The translations under genes and the position numbers were made by a program. A model generated the notes under the pieces. It saw only the letters and a list, made by a program, of their open reading frames with translations. It ran no database searches and was not told the origin of the DNA. A stretch of 5,859 bases of DNA from Gammaproteobacteria bacterium RBG_16_57_12 (GTDB lineage: Bacteria > Pseudomonadota > Gammaproteobacteria > RBG-16-57-12), in assembly GCA_001801365.1 (NCBI GenBank), contig MGXL01000029.1, positions 1 through 5,859 on the forward strand. The letters run 5' to 3'. Below are positions 5,511 through 5,859 of the stretch, one piece after another. Each line of letters opens with the position of its first letter. The stretch's first letter is position 1.

Positions 5511-5586
5511 TGGTGGCCGGGGACGGAATTGAACCGCCGACACGCGGATTTTCAATCCGCTGCTCTACCGACTGAGCTACCCGGCC
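5511..5586 (-). tRNA. tRNA-Phe (anticodon GAA), CCA encoded
   Basis: All four arms fold. The acceptor GGCCGGG pairs with CCCGGCC, followed by discriminator A and an encoded CCA. The D stem is GCTC/GAGC. The anticodon stem GCGGA/TCCGC holds the loop TTGAAAA, giving anticodon GAA. The T stem is GGCGG/CCGTC with one G-U pair and loop TTCAATT. It is 76 nt, the normal size, with no intron. It has its own promoter on the right. Its 3' end faces the toxin-antitoxin and restriction genes, the side where integrative elements usually sit. The anticodon-stem and T-stem sequences resemble betaproteobacterial tRNA-Phe as I remember it. Confidence 0.97.
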
Positions 5587-5599
5587 GGGGAAGGGGCGC

Positions 5600-5628
5600 A
5601 TTATATGAGAAGCCCCGGGGGTTGTAAA
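5600..5628 (-). promoter_or_regulatory. Promoter of tRNA-Phe
   Basis: On the minus strand, TTTACA (5623-5628) and TATAAT (5600-5605) are separated by exactly 17 bases, a near-perfect sigma70 promoter. A GC-rich discriminator (GCGCCCC) follows, typical of stringently controlled stable RNA genes. The predicted transcript start is only a few bases before the mature 5' end. Confidence 0.88.
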
Positions 5629-5648
5629 AATGCAGGGAAGCCGGCGGG

Positions 5649-5702
5649 AAAACAAACCCCGGCGCGTCTGCCTGTGCGTTGCACGCAGACAGGCGGCCGG
5701 GG
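5649..5702 (-). terminator. Intrinsic terminator of the gene at the right edge
   Basis: Read on the minus strand, the outer stem is CCCCGGC (from 5696-5702) with GCCGGGG (from 5657-5663), followed by the U-rich TTTGTTTT (5649-5656). Inside, GCCTGT/ACAGGC and GCGT/ACGC form a second stem stacked above. It lies 21 bases after the stop codon of the partial gene and insulates the tRNA promoter from it. Confidence 0.82.
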
Positions 5703-5723
5703 CGGGATTAGCGCCGCCGCCGA

Positions 5724-5859
5724 TTACTTGCCCGGGGCGACGTAATCCGGCGGCGGCGTGGCGCCGGCGCCGAAGAAGAACTTCTCCATCTCCTGCTCGA
5801 TGAGCTTGCGCGCCTTGGGGTCGAGCGGGCTCAGGCGGTATTCGTTCATCAGCATGGTC
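5724..5859 (-). CDS. C-terminal 44 residues of an unidentified protein
   Basis: An open frame runs in from the right edge and stops at TAA 5724-5726, followed by a strong terminator, so it is very likely a real gene end. The visible part reads LMNEYRLSPLDPKARKLIEQ (3-22), then EMEKFFFGAG and a proline-rich tail TPPPDYVAPGK. Codons are strongly GC-rich at the third position, unlike the toxin-antitoxin region, which fits resident core chromosome. The helix with many Lys, Arg and Glu residues and the disordered Pro-rich end suggest a soluble protein or a cytoplasmic tail. I do not recognise the family. Confidence 0.75.
   Translation of the reverse strand, partial: TMLMNEYRLSPLDPKARKLIEQEMEKFFFGAGATPPPDYVAPGK

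Noticed and set aside
5389..5655. Minus-strand open frame of 88 codons containing VAQSVEQRIENPRVGGSI
   Set aside because: This is the well-known false translation of a tRNA gene; the frame runs through tRNA-Phe and its promoter.

Overview
The window looks like the edge of a proteobacterial (probably betaproteobacterial) defence island that abuts a tRNA-Phe gene. The assignment is inferred from three things: a moderately GC-rich composition, a tRNA-Phe with an encoded CCA and a sigma70-type promoter, and the style of the proteins. No integrase, transposase or CRISPR array is visible.

Left part, plus strand (1-4178): a tightly packed operon. It opens with the 3' part of a type I restriction-modification methyltransferase gene (hsdM), which carries an in-frame GC-rich palindromic repeat. 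A complete specificity gene (hsdS) follows. Overlapping the hsdS stop codon is a small TIR-domain protein with a C-terminal membrane segment and an apparently intact catalytic glutamate. Next come a possible 38-codon ORF (LexA-like winged-helix pattern, low confidence), a DUF3037 protein joined to it by an ATGA overlap, and a protein that combines a HipA N-terminal-like (HipS-like) segment with a HIRAN domain. No hsdR is visible; it probably lies upstream or elsewhere.

Middle, minus strand (4327-5358): a two-gene cassette pointing the other way. The first gene is a Panacea (DUF4065) antitoxin-like protein. Six bases after it comes a 152-residue protein with a possible MazF/PemK-like pattern, the presumed toxin.

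Right part, minus strand (5511-5859): tRNA-Phe(GAA) with its own near-consensus promoter. Upstream of it is a strong intrinsic terminator, and then the last 44 codons of an unidentified gene that is probably core chromosome. The tRNA 3' end faces the defence genes, as expected when an element has integrated into a tRNA gene.

How the genes may work together (inference): HsdM and HsdS give host methylation and target recognition for restriction. The TIR protein is a plausible NAD-degrading abortive-infection effector. DUF3037 and the HipA-N/HIRAN protein may be an accessory sensing or toxin-regulating module. The Panacea pair is a separate toxin-antitoxin unit that could stabilise the island or act in defence.
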